Source: Streptosporangiales bacterium
GTDB lineage: Bacteria; Actinomycetota; Actinomycetes; Streptosporangiales; WHST01
Length of the DNA: 58,342 nt
Assembly (NCBI GenBank): GCA_009379955.1
Contig: WHST01000029.1
Coordinates: 1 to 58,342, forward strand
Direction of reading: 5' to 3'
The position numbers were made by a program, and so were the translations under genes. The notes under the pieces were generated by a model, which saw only the letters and a program-made list of their open reading frames with translations, was not told where the DNA came from and ran no database searches. Below, in pieces: positions 16,926 to 24,659 of the stretch; the stretch's first letter is position 1; every line of letters begins with the position of its first letter.

Positions 16926-18530
16926 TCAGCCGGTCACCTCGATCTGGTCGTACTTGAGCCGACCAAGAGCGCCGTAGCTCAGCTTGCTGACCCGTTCGGA
17001 GTGGACGTCGGTGTTCTGGCCGAACCACAGCGGCGCCACGGGCAGGTCGTCGAGCACCCGATCCTCTGCCTGGTGGTAGAAGGCGATCCCGGCGCCGGGT
17101 GACGTCGCGGCGTTGCCCTTCGTCAGCAGCTCGTCGACCTTCTCGTTCGAGTACCCCGCGCCGTTCGACGAGCCGTCGGTGGCGAAGCTCGGCCCGAGGT
17201 AGTTCTCCGGGCCCGGGTAGTCCATCAGCCAGCCCCGGCGGAACGGACCGGTGACCTTGCGCTCGTCGGTGGTGACCGTGTAGGCCGCCCACGTCTGCCC
17301 CTTCAGCGAGACGGTCACCCCCAGGGTCCTGCTCAGCTGGTTGGCCACGGCCTGCACCCAGTCATCGTTGCCCGCCCCCGTGTTGTACCAGAGGGTGACG
17401 GGCGCGTCGCCGAGACCGCCCGCCTCGTCGAACAACCGCTTGGCCTTGCGCGGCTGGAACGTGCACGCCTCACCGCACGGGTCGTCGCGCTTGCCGAACC
17501 TGATCAGCGGTGTGACGAGGCCCTTCGCCGGGGTGATGGTGTCGTTGTACAGCGCCGCCGCGATCTGCTCACGGTCGATCGACATCGAGATCGCGCGGCG
17601 CACCCGCACGTCCTGGTACTCGTCGAGCCAGAGGGGGAAGCCGAGGTAGACGAAGGTGCTGCTCGGCGAACGGAGGTAGCGGTCGCCGAAGTCCTGCGGT
17701 GCGCTGAACCGGCGCTCCGGCGGCACCTCGGTGATGTCGAGATTGCCCGCGATGACGTCGTTGTACGCAGTCGCGGGGTTCGAGTAGATCTTGAACGTGA
17801 TGGTGTCCGCGCGGCCGGGCCGCCTGCCCTTGAAGTCGAGGTTCTTGGCCAGCTTGATGTACTGGTTGTGCCGCCAGGCCTCGGCCATCCGGTAGGGCCC
17901 GTTGCCGATCGGATTCTCCTTGTACTTCGCCCAGTCGCGCTCACGCAGCACCGACTCCGGCATCGGGAAGAAGGCCGTGTAGCCGATGATGAGCGGCAGG
18001 TTGGCGTTGGGTGAGTCGAGATGGATCTCGATCGTGTCGTCGTCGACGGCGTCGAGCCCGGTCATCTCGGTCTTCTTGCTCCTCGGGTGGACGTCGGCCG
18101 CGCCCTTGACCTTGAGCAGGTCGCTGAAGAAGTAGGAGTTGTTCCAGCCGTTCGCCATGGTGGCGTTCCACGCGCCCACGAACGACTGCGCGGTCACCTG
18201 TTCCCCGTTGTGGAACGTCCAGCCCTGCTTGAGCGTGATCCGCCAGTTCTTCTTGTCGGAGCTCTCCACCGAGTCGGCTACGAGGTTGACCGACCCACCC
18301 TTCTCGTCGTCGTACCCGGTCAGCCCGGCGAACAGCAGGTCGGTGACCGTGCCGCCCTCGGACTCGTTGGTGTTGCCGGGGATCAGGTCGGCGGGCTCGG
18401 TGAGCTGGGCGCTGAAGGACTTCGCGTCGGCGTCGTCGTCGGCGCCCGAGCCGCCGCCGGCGCAGCCGGGGAGCGTGAGCGCGACCGCGAGGGCGAGCGA
18501 TCCGGCGAGGAAACGGGAGCTCGCGCGCAT
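16926..18530 (-). CDS. Peptide ABC transporter substrate-binding lipoprotein (OppA/DppA type), first paralogue
   Basis: A 534-residue SBP_bac_5 protein. The ATG at 18530 has an ideal GGGAGG site and gives a lipoprotein signal peptide with lipobox LPGC. The mature part starts with a short Gly/Asp linker, then AQLTEPADLIPGNTNESEGG. Family marks include YTAFFPMPESVL, NGPYRMAEAWRHNQYIKL and the AISMSIDREQIAAALYN helix. It lies directly upstream of oppB and closely resembles the paralogues at 18771 and 25843. Ligand specificity cannot be read from sequence. Confidence 0.92.
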   Translation of the reverse strand: MRASSRFLAGSLALAVALTLPGCAGGGSGADDDADAKSFSAQLTEPADLIPGNTNESEGGTVTDLLFAGLTGYDDEKGGSVNLVADSVESSDKKNWRITLKQGWTFHNGEQVTAQSFVGAWNATMANGWNNSYFFSDLLKVKGAADVHPRSKKTEMTGLDAVDDDTIEIHLDSPNANLPLIIGYTAFFPMPESVLRERDWAKYKENPIGNGPYRMAEAWRHNQYIKLAKNLDFKGRRPGRADTITFKIYSNPATAYNDVIAGNLDITEVPPERRFSAPQDFGDRYLRSPSSTFVYLGFPLWLDEYQDVRVRRAISMSIDREQIAAALYNDTITPAKGLVTPLIRFGKRDDPCGEACTFQPRKAKRLFDEAGGLGDAPVTLWYNTGAGNDDWVQAVANQLSRTLGVTVSLKGQTWAAYTVTTDERKVTGPFRRGWLMDYPGPENYLGPSFATDGSSNGAGYSNEKVDELLTKGNAATSPGAGIAFYHQAEDRVLDDLPVAPLWFGQNTDVHSERVSKLSYGALGRLKYDQIEVTG

Positions 18531-18599
18531 CACACCTCCCCAGGGGCAGAACCAGCAGGCGAGCGACACTTTCGGCCATCACCGACCCACGCGGAAGTG

Positions 18600-18617
18600 T
18601 CGTTACCCTTTCGTGTC
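18600..18617 (-). promoter_or_regulatory. Conserved promoter/operator motif of oppA1
   Basis: The plus strand reads TCGTTACCCTTTCGTGTC, that is GACACGAAAGGGTAACGA in the direction of oppA1. Sixteen of 18 positions match the motif at 20438-20455 in front of oppA2, and both lie 70-80 bp before their ATG codons. Flanking bases (CGCG about 10 bp nearer the gene) are also shared, so it is a conserved upstream control region, or the remnant of the duplication that produced the two genes. Confidence 0.5.
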
Positions 18618-18703
18618 TCAACCCCTATGATCCCCGCCCTGCTGACCTGCGCAAACACACCACTCCGTCACGGTGTGTGCCATGACCTCCGCGTGACCGA
18701 TGC

Positions 18704-18746
18704 GACGTCGCCCGGGCCCGGCTGCTGCCGGTGCCCGGGCGACGTC
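18704..18746 (-). terminator. Strong hairpin downstream of oppA2
   Basis: GACGTCGCCCGGGC (18704-18717) pairs perfectly with GCCCGGGCGACGTC (18733-18746). Inside, CCGG/CCGG extends the stem to 18 bp with a single bulged T and loop CTGCTG. It begins 24 bp past the oppA2 stop. There is no T-tract, as is usual for actinomycete terminators. It probably attenuates read-through from oppA2 into oppA1 and the permease genes, which have their own upstream motif. Confidence 0.65.
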
Positions 18747-18770
18747 GTCACTCGTGCGTGCGCGCGACGA

Positions 18771-20360
18771 TCAGCCGTCGCTCACCTTGATCTGGTCGAG
18801 CATGAGGCGGCCCAGCCCGTTGCGCTTCAGGTTGGACACCTTCTCCGAGTGCACGACCTTGGACGTGCCGAACCAGAGCGGCAGCACCGGCATGTCCTTG
18901 AGGACGAGGTCCTCGGCCTTCTGGTAGTACGGCACGGCCTCCTCCGGCGTCTCGGCCGCGTTGCCCTGGGCGAGCAGCTTGTCGACCTTCGGGTTGCTGT
19001 AGCCGGTGCCGTTGTTGGAGCCGTTCTTGGTGTACATCGGCCCGAGGTAGTTCTCGGCGCTCGGGTAGTCCATGATCCAGCCCATCCGGAACGGACCCCT
19101 CATCTTCTGGTCCTGCACCGCCGTCTGGTACTGGGACCACTGCTGTTGCTTCAGGGTGACCTTGATGCCGAGGTTCTTCTTCAGCTGGTTGGCCATCGCC
19201 TGGACGTACTCGTCGTGGCCGGAGCCGCTGTTGAACCAGAACTGGAGGGCGCCGTCGATGCCGCCGGCCTCCTGGAACAGCTGCTTGGCCTTCGTCGGGT
19301 TGAACGTGCAGGCCTCGCCGCACGGGTCGTCGCGGTGGCCGAGCTTGATCATCGGCGTGACCAGGCCCGTGGCCGGGACGACGGTGTCGTCGAGCAGCTG
19401 CTTGTTGATCTCGTCACGGTCGATGGCCATCGAGATCGCCTGGCGGATCCTGACGTCCTTGAACTCCTTCTGCCACAGCGGGAAGCCGTAGTAGTTGAAG
19501 CTCGTCGACGGGTCGGTGAGGAACCGGTCGCCGAAGTCCCTCTCGGCGCTGGTCAGCCGCTCCGGCGGCACGGTCGAGACGTCGAGGTTGCCCGCGACGA
19601 CGTCGTTGTACGACGTGGCGAAGTTGTCGTAGATCTTCAGGGTGATCGCGTCGGCCTTGGCCTTGGTGTCACCCGAGTAGTCGCCGTACTTCTTCAGCTT
19701 GATGGTCTGGTTGTGCTTCCACGGCTCGGCCATCTGGTACGGGCCGTTGCCGATCGGCTTCTCCTTGAAGGCCTTCCAGTCCTTGCTCTTGAGCACGGAC
19801 TCGGGCATCGGCGAGAAGGCCGAGTAGCCGAGGATCAGCGGGACGTTCGTATTCGCCGCGTCGAGAGTCATCTCGATCGTGGTGTCGCCGACGGCCTTCA
19901 GGCCGGCCATCGTCTTGGACTTCTTCGGCACGTCCGCCGCGCCCTTGATCTTGAGCAGGTCGCTGAAGAAGTACCCGTTGGCCCACGCCTCGGTCAGGAC
20001 GGCGTTCCACGCACCCACGTACGACTCCGCGGTGACCGGCTCGCCGTTCTGGAACTTCCAGCCGTCCTTGAGCTTGATGGTCCAGACCTTGCGGTCGGTG
20101 GACTCGATCGACTCGGCGTTGACCATGACGGCGTCGCCGGTCTTCGGGTCGACCCTGGTCAGCTGGTCGAAGACCGCGTCGATGACGGTGCCACCCTCGG
20201 ACTCGTTGCTGTTCCCAGGTGTCAGATCAGCCGGTTCACCGAGTTGGAAGGAGAACGACTTCTCCTTGGGTTGGTCGCCCTCGCCACCCCCGCCGCCACA
20301 GGCGGCCGCGACGAGTGCGATCGCGACCGACCCGATGAGGACACGGGTTGCAGTGCGCAT
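18771..20360 (-). CDS. Peptide ABC transporter substrate-binding lipoprotein (OppA/DppA type), second paralogue
   Basis: A 529-residue SBP_bac_5 protein from the ATG at 20360, which follows GGAGGTGTC. The signal peptide ends in lipobox AAAC before a poly-Gly linker. It shares with the 16926-18530 protein the segments GEPADLTPGNSNESEGGTV, YSAFSPMPESVLK, GNGPYQMAEPWKHNQTIKLK and CGEACTFNPTKAKQLF. It stands first in the opp gene array and has its own promoter region in the 310-bp gap shared with the sdh operon. It probably feeds the same OppBCDF channel, widening substrate range. Confidence 0.92.
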   Translation of the reverse strand: MRTATRVLIGSVAIALVAAACGGGGGEGDQPKEKSFSFQLGEPADLTPGNSNESEGGTVIDAVFDQLTRVDPKTGDAVMVNAESIESTDRKVWTIKLKDGWKFQNGEPVTAESYVGAWNAVLTEAWANGYFFSDLLKIKGAADVPKKSKTMAGLKAVGDTTIEMTLDAANTNVPLILGYSAFSPMPESVLKSKDWKAFKEKPIGNGPYQMAEPWKHNQTIKLKKYGDYSGDTKAKADAITLKIYDNFATSYNDVVAGNLDVSTVPPERLTSAERDFGDRFLTDPSTSFNYYGFPLWQKEFKDVRIRQAISMAIDRDEINKQLLDDTVVPATGLVTPMIKLGHRDDPCGEACTFNPTKAKQLFQEAGGIDGALQFWFNSGSGHDEYVQAMANQLKKNLGIKVTLKQQQWSQYQTAVQDQKMRGPFRMGWIMDYPSAENYLGPMYTKNGSNNGTGYSNPKVDKLLAQGNAAETPEEAVPYYQKAEDLVLKDMPVLPLWFGTSKVVHSEKVSNLKRNGLGRLMLDQIKVSDG

Positions 20361-20437
20361 GACACCTCCATTGATGACGCCGATACGTGAGCCCATGCGG
20401 TCGCTACCATCGCCGATGGTGACGCATCGCGAAAGGC

Positions 20438-20455
20438 TCGTTACCCAGTCGTGTC
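20438..20455 (-). promoter_or_regulatory. Conserved promoter/operator motif of oppA2
   Basis: The plus strand reads TCGTTACCCAGTCGTGTC, the counterpart of the oppA1 motif at 18600-18617 (two mismatches, both in the centre). It lies 77 bp before the oppA2 ATG. Confidence 0.5.
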
Positions 20456-20585
20456 ACAAGTGAGATGTTTGTCCACCCTGGGTCGCCAGAAGGCTACCTT
20501 CCCGACCGGATCCGGCCACCGGCGCCGGGCCGGTCATGGGTCGTCATCCGTGCGTGCGCGACGTCACACCCCCCGGAACTGGCGA

Positions 20586-20619
20586 CCTCACCCAGGGTGA
20601 GGGAAAAGTGGCGTACTAG
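20586..20619 (+). promoter_or_regulatory. Putative sdh promoter with palindromic operator
   Basis: CCTCACCCAGGGTGAGG (20586-20602) is a 17-bp palindrome with 8-bp arms around one A. Twelve bases later TACTAG (20614-20619) fits a TANNNT-like -10. The palindrome would then occupy the -35/spacer region, a typical repressor position. Transcription would start near 20626, about 45 nt before the small ORF at 20671. The rest of the 310-bp gap from 20361 holds the oppA2 upstream region and no gene. Confidence 0.45.
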
Positions 20620-20670
20620 TGTTTCGCCTGGCCGGCGCGGCCCCGACCCTCCAGGAGAGGTAGACCCCGA

Positions 20671-20793
20671 ATGAGCACCCCAGCGCTGGAGCTCGACGAG
20701 CAGAGCGTAGGTAGGGGCCGCGGTGCTCTGAGCACCGCCACCGGCTCCGCCGCGGCACCTGCCGAAGCTCTGGGAGAAGGCGAGCGCGCGTGA
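20671..20793 (+). CDS. 40-residue ORF leading the succinate dehydrogenase operon
   Basis: ATG at 20671 with an AGGAGAGG stretch upstream opens a 40-codon frame beginning MSTPALELDEQSVGRGRGAL. It ends in TGA at 20791-20793, overlapping the GTG (20790) of the membrane-anchor gene by 4 bp. The residue mix is Ala/Gly/Glu-rich with no hydrophobic segment. The overlap suggests that translation of sdhC depends on it. It may be a real small protein, a leader peptide, or an out-of-frame N-terminus that never evolved a separate function. I do not recognise homologues. Confidence 0.5.
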   Translation: MSTPALELDEQSVGRGRGALSTATGSAAAPAEALGEGERA

Positions 20794-21581
20794 GCACCGT
20801 GGAGCGGGAGAAGGCGCGCCCGCGCGCGCACATCAGTGCGCGCACCCTGCGCAAGGACAACTGGTGGGTGCAGCCCCTCGTCACCTTCCTGGTCCTCTTC
20901 GGGTTCGTCGTCTACTCGTCCTGGGCCGCCATGGTCAACGACAACTACTTCTACGAGCCGTACCTGTCGCCGTTCTACGCGCCGTGCCTCGGTGCCACGT
21001 GCCCCCCGGAGGTCATGCTCGGCGGCATCCCGCTGCCGGCGATCATCAGCCCGGCGATCCTCATCCTGATCGTGCCGCTCGGCTTCCGCCTCACCTGCTA
21101 CTACTACCGCAAGGCCTACTACCGGTCGTTCTGGCAGTCGCCCCCGGGATGCGGCGTGCGGGAGCCGCACAAGAAGTACACCGGGGAGCGCAGGTTCCCG
21201 CTGATCATGCAGAACCTGCACCGGTACTTCATGTACCTCGCCACGATCCTCAACGTGTTCCTCACCTACGAGGCCGTGGTCTCGTTCCGCGACCACCACG
21301 GCAACTGGGGCCACATGGGGGTCGGCACCCTCGTCCTGGTGATCAACGCCGCGGCGCTCTGGGCGTACACCCTGTCCTGCCACGCATGCCGGCACACCCT
21401 CGGCGGGCGGCTGAACAACTTCTCCAAGCACCCGGTGCGCTACCGGCTGTGGACGCAGCTGTCGAAGCTGAACGGCAGGCACCAGCAGATCGCCTGGTTC
21501 TCCCTCGTCTGGGTCGCGCTGACCGACCTCTACGTCCGGCTCCTGGCCATGGGCACGATCACCGACATCCAGTTCTTTTGA
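20790..21581 (+). CDS. sdhC: Succinate dehydrogenase Sdh1-type cytochrome b membrane anchor subunit
   Basis: A 263-residue membrane protein with about five hydrophobic segments, at the position and of the size of mycobacterial Rv0249c (Sdh1 anchor). Conserved-looking histidines lie in MQNLHRYFMY, in CHACRH and in the NGRHQQIAW segment; some probably ligate haem. A Cys pair lies in a periplasmic-type loop (YAPCLGATCPPE). This single long anchor differs from the two short SdhC/SdhD subunits of other enzymes. It is coupled to the 40-codon ORF before it and lies 26 bp upstream of sdhA. The complex passes electrons from succinate to menaquinone. Confidence 0.85.
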   Translation: MSTVEREKARPRAHISARTLRKDNWWVQPLVTFLVLFGFVVYSSWAAMVNDNYFYEPYLSPFYAPCLGATCPPEVMLGGIPLPAIISPAILILIVPLGFRLTCYYYRKAYYRSFWQSPPGCGVREPHKKYTGERRFPLIMQNLHRYFMYLATILNVFLTYEAVVSFRDHHGNWGHMGVGTLVLVINAAALWAYTLSCHACRHTLGGRLNNFSKHPVRYRLWTQLSKLNGRHQQIAWFSLVWVALTDLYVRLLAMGTITDIQFF

Positions 21582-21607
21582 GTAACTCCTGATCCGAGGT
21601 ACCTGAC

Positions 21608-23404
21608 GTGAGTGAGATAGAGCGACACGCGTACGACGTCGTCGTGATCGGCGCAGGCGGGTCGGGGCTGCGCGCGGCCATCGAGGCGCACGAGCGGGGC
21701 GCCAAGACCGCGATCGTCTGCAAGTCGCTCCTCGGCAAGGCGCACACCGTCATGGCCGAGGGCGGCATCGCCGCGGCGATGGGCAACGTCTGGGAGCAGG
21801 ACAACTGGCAGGTCCACTTCCGCGACACCATGCGCGGCGGCAAGATGCTCAACCACTGGCGCATGGCGCAGCTGCACGCGCAGGAGGCGCCGCAGCGGGT
21901 GTACGAGCTCGAGTCCTGGGGCGCGCTCTTCGACCGCACCAAGGAAGGCAAGATCTCCCAGCGCGACTTCGGCGGCCACCGCTACGCGCGGCTCGCCCAC
22001 GTCGGCGACCGTACCGGCCTGGAGATGATCCGCACCCTCCAGCAGCGCGCCGTCTCGCTGGGCATCGACGTGTTCATGGAGTGCACGGTCACCGAGCTGC
22101 TGAAGGACGGCGACCGGATCTCCGGCGCGTTCGGCTACTGGCGCGAGTCCGGCCGGTTCATCGCCTTCGAGGCGCCCTCGGTCGTGCTGGCCACCGGCGG
22201 CATCGGCAAGTCGTACAAGGTGACGTCGAACTCGTGGGAGTACACCGGCGACGGCCACGCGATGGCCCTGCGCGCCGGTGCGACGCTCGTCAACATGGAG
22301 TGCGTCCAGTTCCACCCGACCGGCATGGTGTGGCCGCCGTCCGTGCGCGGCATCCTCATCACCGAGTCGGTGCGCGGCGAGGGTGGCGTGCTGCGCAACT
22401 CCGAGGGCAAGCGCTTCATGTTCGACTACATCTCGGAGTACTTCAAGCACGAGACCGCCGACAACGAGGAGGAGGCGGACCGCTGGTACGACGACCACGT
22501 CAACAACCGGCGCCCACCCGAGCTGCTTCCTCGTGACGAGGTCGCCCGCGCGATCAACTCCGAGATCAAGGCCGGTCGCGGCTCACCGCACGGCGGAGTG
22601 TTCCTCGACATCGCGAGCCGGCGCAGCGCGGAGGACATCCAGCGGCGGCTGCCGTCGATGTACCACCAGTTCAAGGAGCTGGCCGACGTCGACATCACCA
22701 AGGAGCCGATGGAGGTCGCGCCGACCTGCCACTACGTCATGGGCGGCGTCGAGGTCGACCCCGACTCGGCCCAGTCGCTCGTCGCCGGCCTCTACGCCGC
22801 GGGCGAGGTCGCGGGCGGCATGCACGGCTCCAACCGGCTCGGCGGCAACTCCCTCTCCGACCTGATCGTGTTCGGCATGCGGGCCGGCGAGTACGCGGCG
22901 GCGTACGCGAAGGGGCTCGACGCGAAGCCGCAGATCGACGACGCCCGGCTCACCGAGGCGGGCCGCGTCGCCCTGGCACCGTTCGAGGCCGAGGGCGAGA
23001 ACCCGTACACCCTGCACCAGGAGCTGCAGGACACCATGCAGCGCCTCGTCGGCATCATCCGCACCGGCAGCGAGCTGCAGCAGGCGATCGACGCGCTGCA
23101 GACGTTCAAGGGCCGCGTCCCGAACGCCTTCGTCGAGGGCAACCGCCAGTACAACCCCGGCTGGCACCTCGCGCTCGACCTGCACAACATGCTGCTGGTC
23201 TCGGAATGCATTGCCCGGGCCGCCCTACAGCGCACGGAGAGCCGTGGCGGGCACACGCGCGAGGACTTCCCCCAGCCCGACGAGACCTGGGGCACCAAGA
23301 ACATCATCTGCCGGGCCGAGGGCGACGGGGTCACCACCGCCACCCAGCCGCTGCCCGTCATGCCCGACGATCTCAAGGCACTCTTCGAGGAGAACGTCTC
23401 ATGA
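21608..23404 (+). CDS. sdhA: Succinate dehydrogenase / fumarate reductase flavoprotein subunit
   Basis: A 598-residue flavoprotein. The FAD-binding fold begins with VVIGAGGSGLRAAIEA (about 11-26). HTVMAEGGIAAAMGN is the usual region of the FAD-linking histidine. Substrate-site segments are QFHPTGM, TESVRGEGGVLRN and, near residue 415, GSNRLGGNSLSDL. The C-terminal helical domain carries RTESRGGHTREDFP. It oxidises succinate to fumarate at the cytoplasmic face. The GTG at 21608 has only a weak CGAGG site. The stop overlaps the sdhB start (ATGA). Confidence 0.95.
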   Translation: MSEIERHAYDVVVIGAGGSGLRAAIEAHERGAKTAIVCKSLLGKAHTVMAEGGIAAAMGNVWEQDNWQVHFRDTMRGGKMLNHWRMAQLHAQEAPQRVYELESWGALFDRTKEGKISQRDFGGHRYARLAHVGDRTGLEMIRTLQQRAVSLGIDVFMECTVTELLKDGDRISGAFGYWRESGRFIAFEAPSVVLATGGIGKSYKVTSNSWEYTGDGHAMALRAGATLVNMECVQFHPTGMVWPPSVRGILITESVRGEGGVLRNSEGKRFMFDYISEYFKHETADNEEEADRWYDDHVNNRRPPELLPRDEVARAINSEIKAGRGSPHGGVFLDIASRRSAEDIQRRLPSMYHQFKELADVDITKEPMEVAPTCHYVMGGVEVDPDSAQSLVAGLYAAGEVAGGMHGSNRLGGNSLSDLIVFGMRAGEYAAAYAKGLDAKPQIDDARLTEAGRVALAPFEAEGENPYTLHQELQDTMQRLVGIIRTGSELQQAIDALQTFKGRVPNAFVEGNRQYNPGWHLALDLHNMLLVSECIARAALQRTESRGGHTREDFPQPDETWGTKNIICRAEGDGVTTATQPLPVMPDDLKALFEENVS

Positions 23405-24174
23405 GCTATGACGCCCGGTTCCAGGTCTGGCGCGGCAACGCCGAGGGCGGTGGCTTCCGCGACTACACGGTGGAGGTCAACGAGGGCGAGGTCGTCCTCG
23501 ACATCATCCACCGCATCCAGGCGACCCAGGCGGGCGACCTCGCCGTGCGGTGGAACTGCAAGGCCGGCAAGTGCGGCTCCTGCAGCGCAGAGGTCAACGG
23601 CAAGCCCCGGCTGATGTGCATGACCCGGATGAGCACGTTCACCGAGCAGGAGACCATCAACGTCAGCCCGGTGCGCACGTTCCCCATCGTCAAGGACCTC
23701 GTCACCGACGTCTCGTACAACTACGAGATGGCGAAGCGGGTGCAGGCCTTCACACCCCCCGAGGGTCTCGAGCCCGGTGAGTACCGCATGCAGCAGGTCG
23801 ACGTCGAGCGGAGCCAGGAGTTCCGCAAGTGCATCGAGTGCTTCCTGTGCCAGAACGTGTGCCACGTGATCCGCGACCACGAGGAGAACAAGCAGCACTT
23901 CGCCGGCCCGCGCTTCCTGATGCGCGCCGCCGAGCTGGAGATGCACCCTCTCGACACCGCGGACCGCCGGAAGTTCGCCCAGGAGGAGCTCGGCCTCGGC
24001 TTCTGCAACATCACCAAGTGCTGCACCGAGGTCTGCCCCGAGAACATCCACATCACCGACAACGCGCTCATCCCGTTGAAGGAACGCGTCATCGACACCA
24101 AGTACGACCCGCTCGGCTTCCTCTGGCGCAAGTTCAAGAGTCCCGACGCCAAGAGCGCCGCCCGCCGCGACTGA
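23401..24174 (+). CDS. sdhB: Succinate dehydrogenase / fumarate reductase iron-sulfur subunit
   Basis: A 257-residue electron-transfer subunit. The plant-ferredoxin-like [2Fe-2S] site is WNCKAGKCGSC plus C73 (Cys 53, 58, 61, 73). The bacterial-ferredoxin part has CIECFLCQNVCH (144, 147, 150, 154) and CNITKCCTEVCPE (202, 207/208, 212), covering the [4Fe-4S] and third cluster. The ATG at 23401 overlaps the sdhA stop. It is the last gene of the operon and passes electrons from SdhA-bound FAD to quinone at the anchor. Confidence 0.95.
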   Translation: MSYDARFQVWRGNAEGGGFRDYTVEVNEGEVVLDIIHRIQATQAGDLAVRWNCKAGKCGSCSAEVNGKPRLMCMTRMSTFTEQETINVSPVRTFPIVKDLVTDVSYNYEMAKRVQAFTPPEGLEPGEYRMQQVDVERSQEFRKCIECFLCQNVCHVIRDHEENKQHFAGPRFLMRAAELEMHPLDTADRRKFAQEELGLGFCNITKCCTEVCPENIHITDNALIPLKERVIDTKYDPLGFLWRKFKSPDAKSAARRD

Positions 24175-24222
24175 CCTCTCGGCACCCTCGCCCCCGCCCG
24201 TCACCCGTGGGAAGGTGGGCGG

Positions 24223-24525
24223 ATGGCTGAGCTTCTCGACGACGCCGCTGTCCGTACCGCGCTCTCCGACCTGACCGGCTGGACCGGTGACACCACGGCG
24301 GTCAAGCGCACCGTGAAGGCGTCCGACTTCCCCACCGCGATCCGCATCGTCGACGACGTCGCGACGATCGCCGAGGCGAGCAAGCACCACCCCGACATCG
24401 ACATCCGGTGGCGCACCCTGCACTTCACCCTGTCGACCCACTCCGCCGGCGGCGTGACCCGCAAGGACGTCGACCTCGCCGAGCACATCGACGAGATCGT
24501 CGCGAGGCACGCCGGCGGCTCCTAG
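24223..24525 (+). CDS. Pterin-4a-carbinolamine dehydratase
   Basis: A 100-residue single-domain protein of the PCD/DCoH family. The signature is clear: SKHHPDIDIRWRTLHFTLST then HSAGGVTRKDVDLA. The two adjacent histidines (55-56) and His73 are the usual catalytic residues. It dehydrates 4a-hydroxytetrahydropterin, normally for an aromatic amino acid hydroxylase, but no hydroxylase gene is nearby. A GGAAGG stretch lies about 8 nt before the ATG. It stands 48 bp after sdhB and may share its transcript. Confidence 0.93.
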   Translation: MAELLDDAAVRTALSDLTGWTGDTTAVKRTVKASDFPTAIRIVDDVATIAEASKHHPDIDIRWRTLHFTLSTHSAGGVTRKDVDLAEHIDEIVARHAGGS

Positions 24526-24537
24526 CTGGGGGCGTCG

Positions 24538-24626
24538 CTCCCGTTGATCACGTTAACGTGATCAGCGTTGACTTCACCTCGTGCAGGGACGAGGTGAAGT
24601 CCACGTTCACGAGGTTAACGTGATCA
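24538..24626 (+). repeat. Palindrome-plus-hairpin intergenic element, copy 2 (longest)
   Basis: TGATCACGTTAACGTGATCA (24545-24564) is a perfect 20-bp palindrome. After 5 nt comes the hairpin GACTTCACCTCGT (24570-24582), loop GCAGGG, ACGAGGTGAAGTC (24589-24601). The element then closes with GTTAACGTGATCA (24614-24626), a second copy of part of the palindrome, so the whole unit is bounded by inverted repeats. It lies between convergent genes. Confidence 0.88.
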
Positions 24627-24659
24627 TTTCGCGGGGCCCGGCAGCGTACGGTCGCGGGC

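Noticed and set aside
18600-18617. GlnR box in the oppA motif (GTNAC-like half-sites)
   Set aside because: The half-sites resemble GlnR boxes but are separated by 8 bp, not 6, and the oppA1 copy lacks the first half-site.
18021-20390. Long plus-strand open frame of 789 codons across the oppA1/oppA2 genes
   Set aside because: Antisense shadow of two clear lipoprotein genes and of their intergenic terminator; compositional artefact of high G+C.
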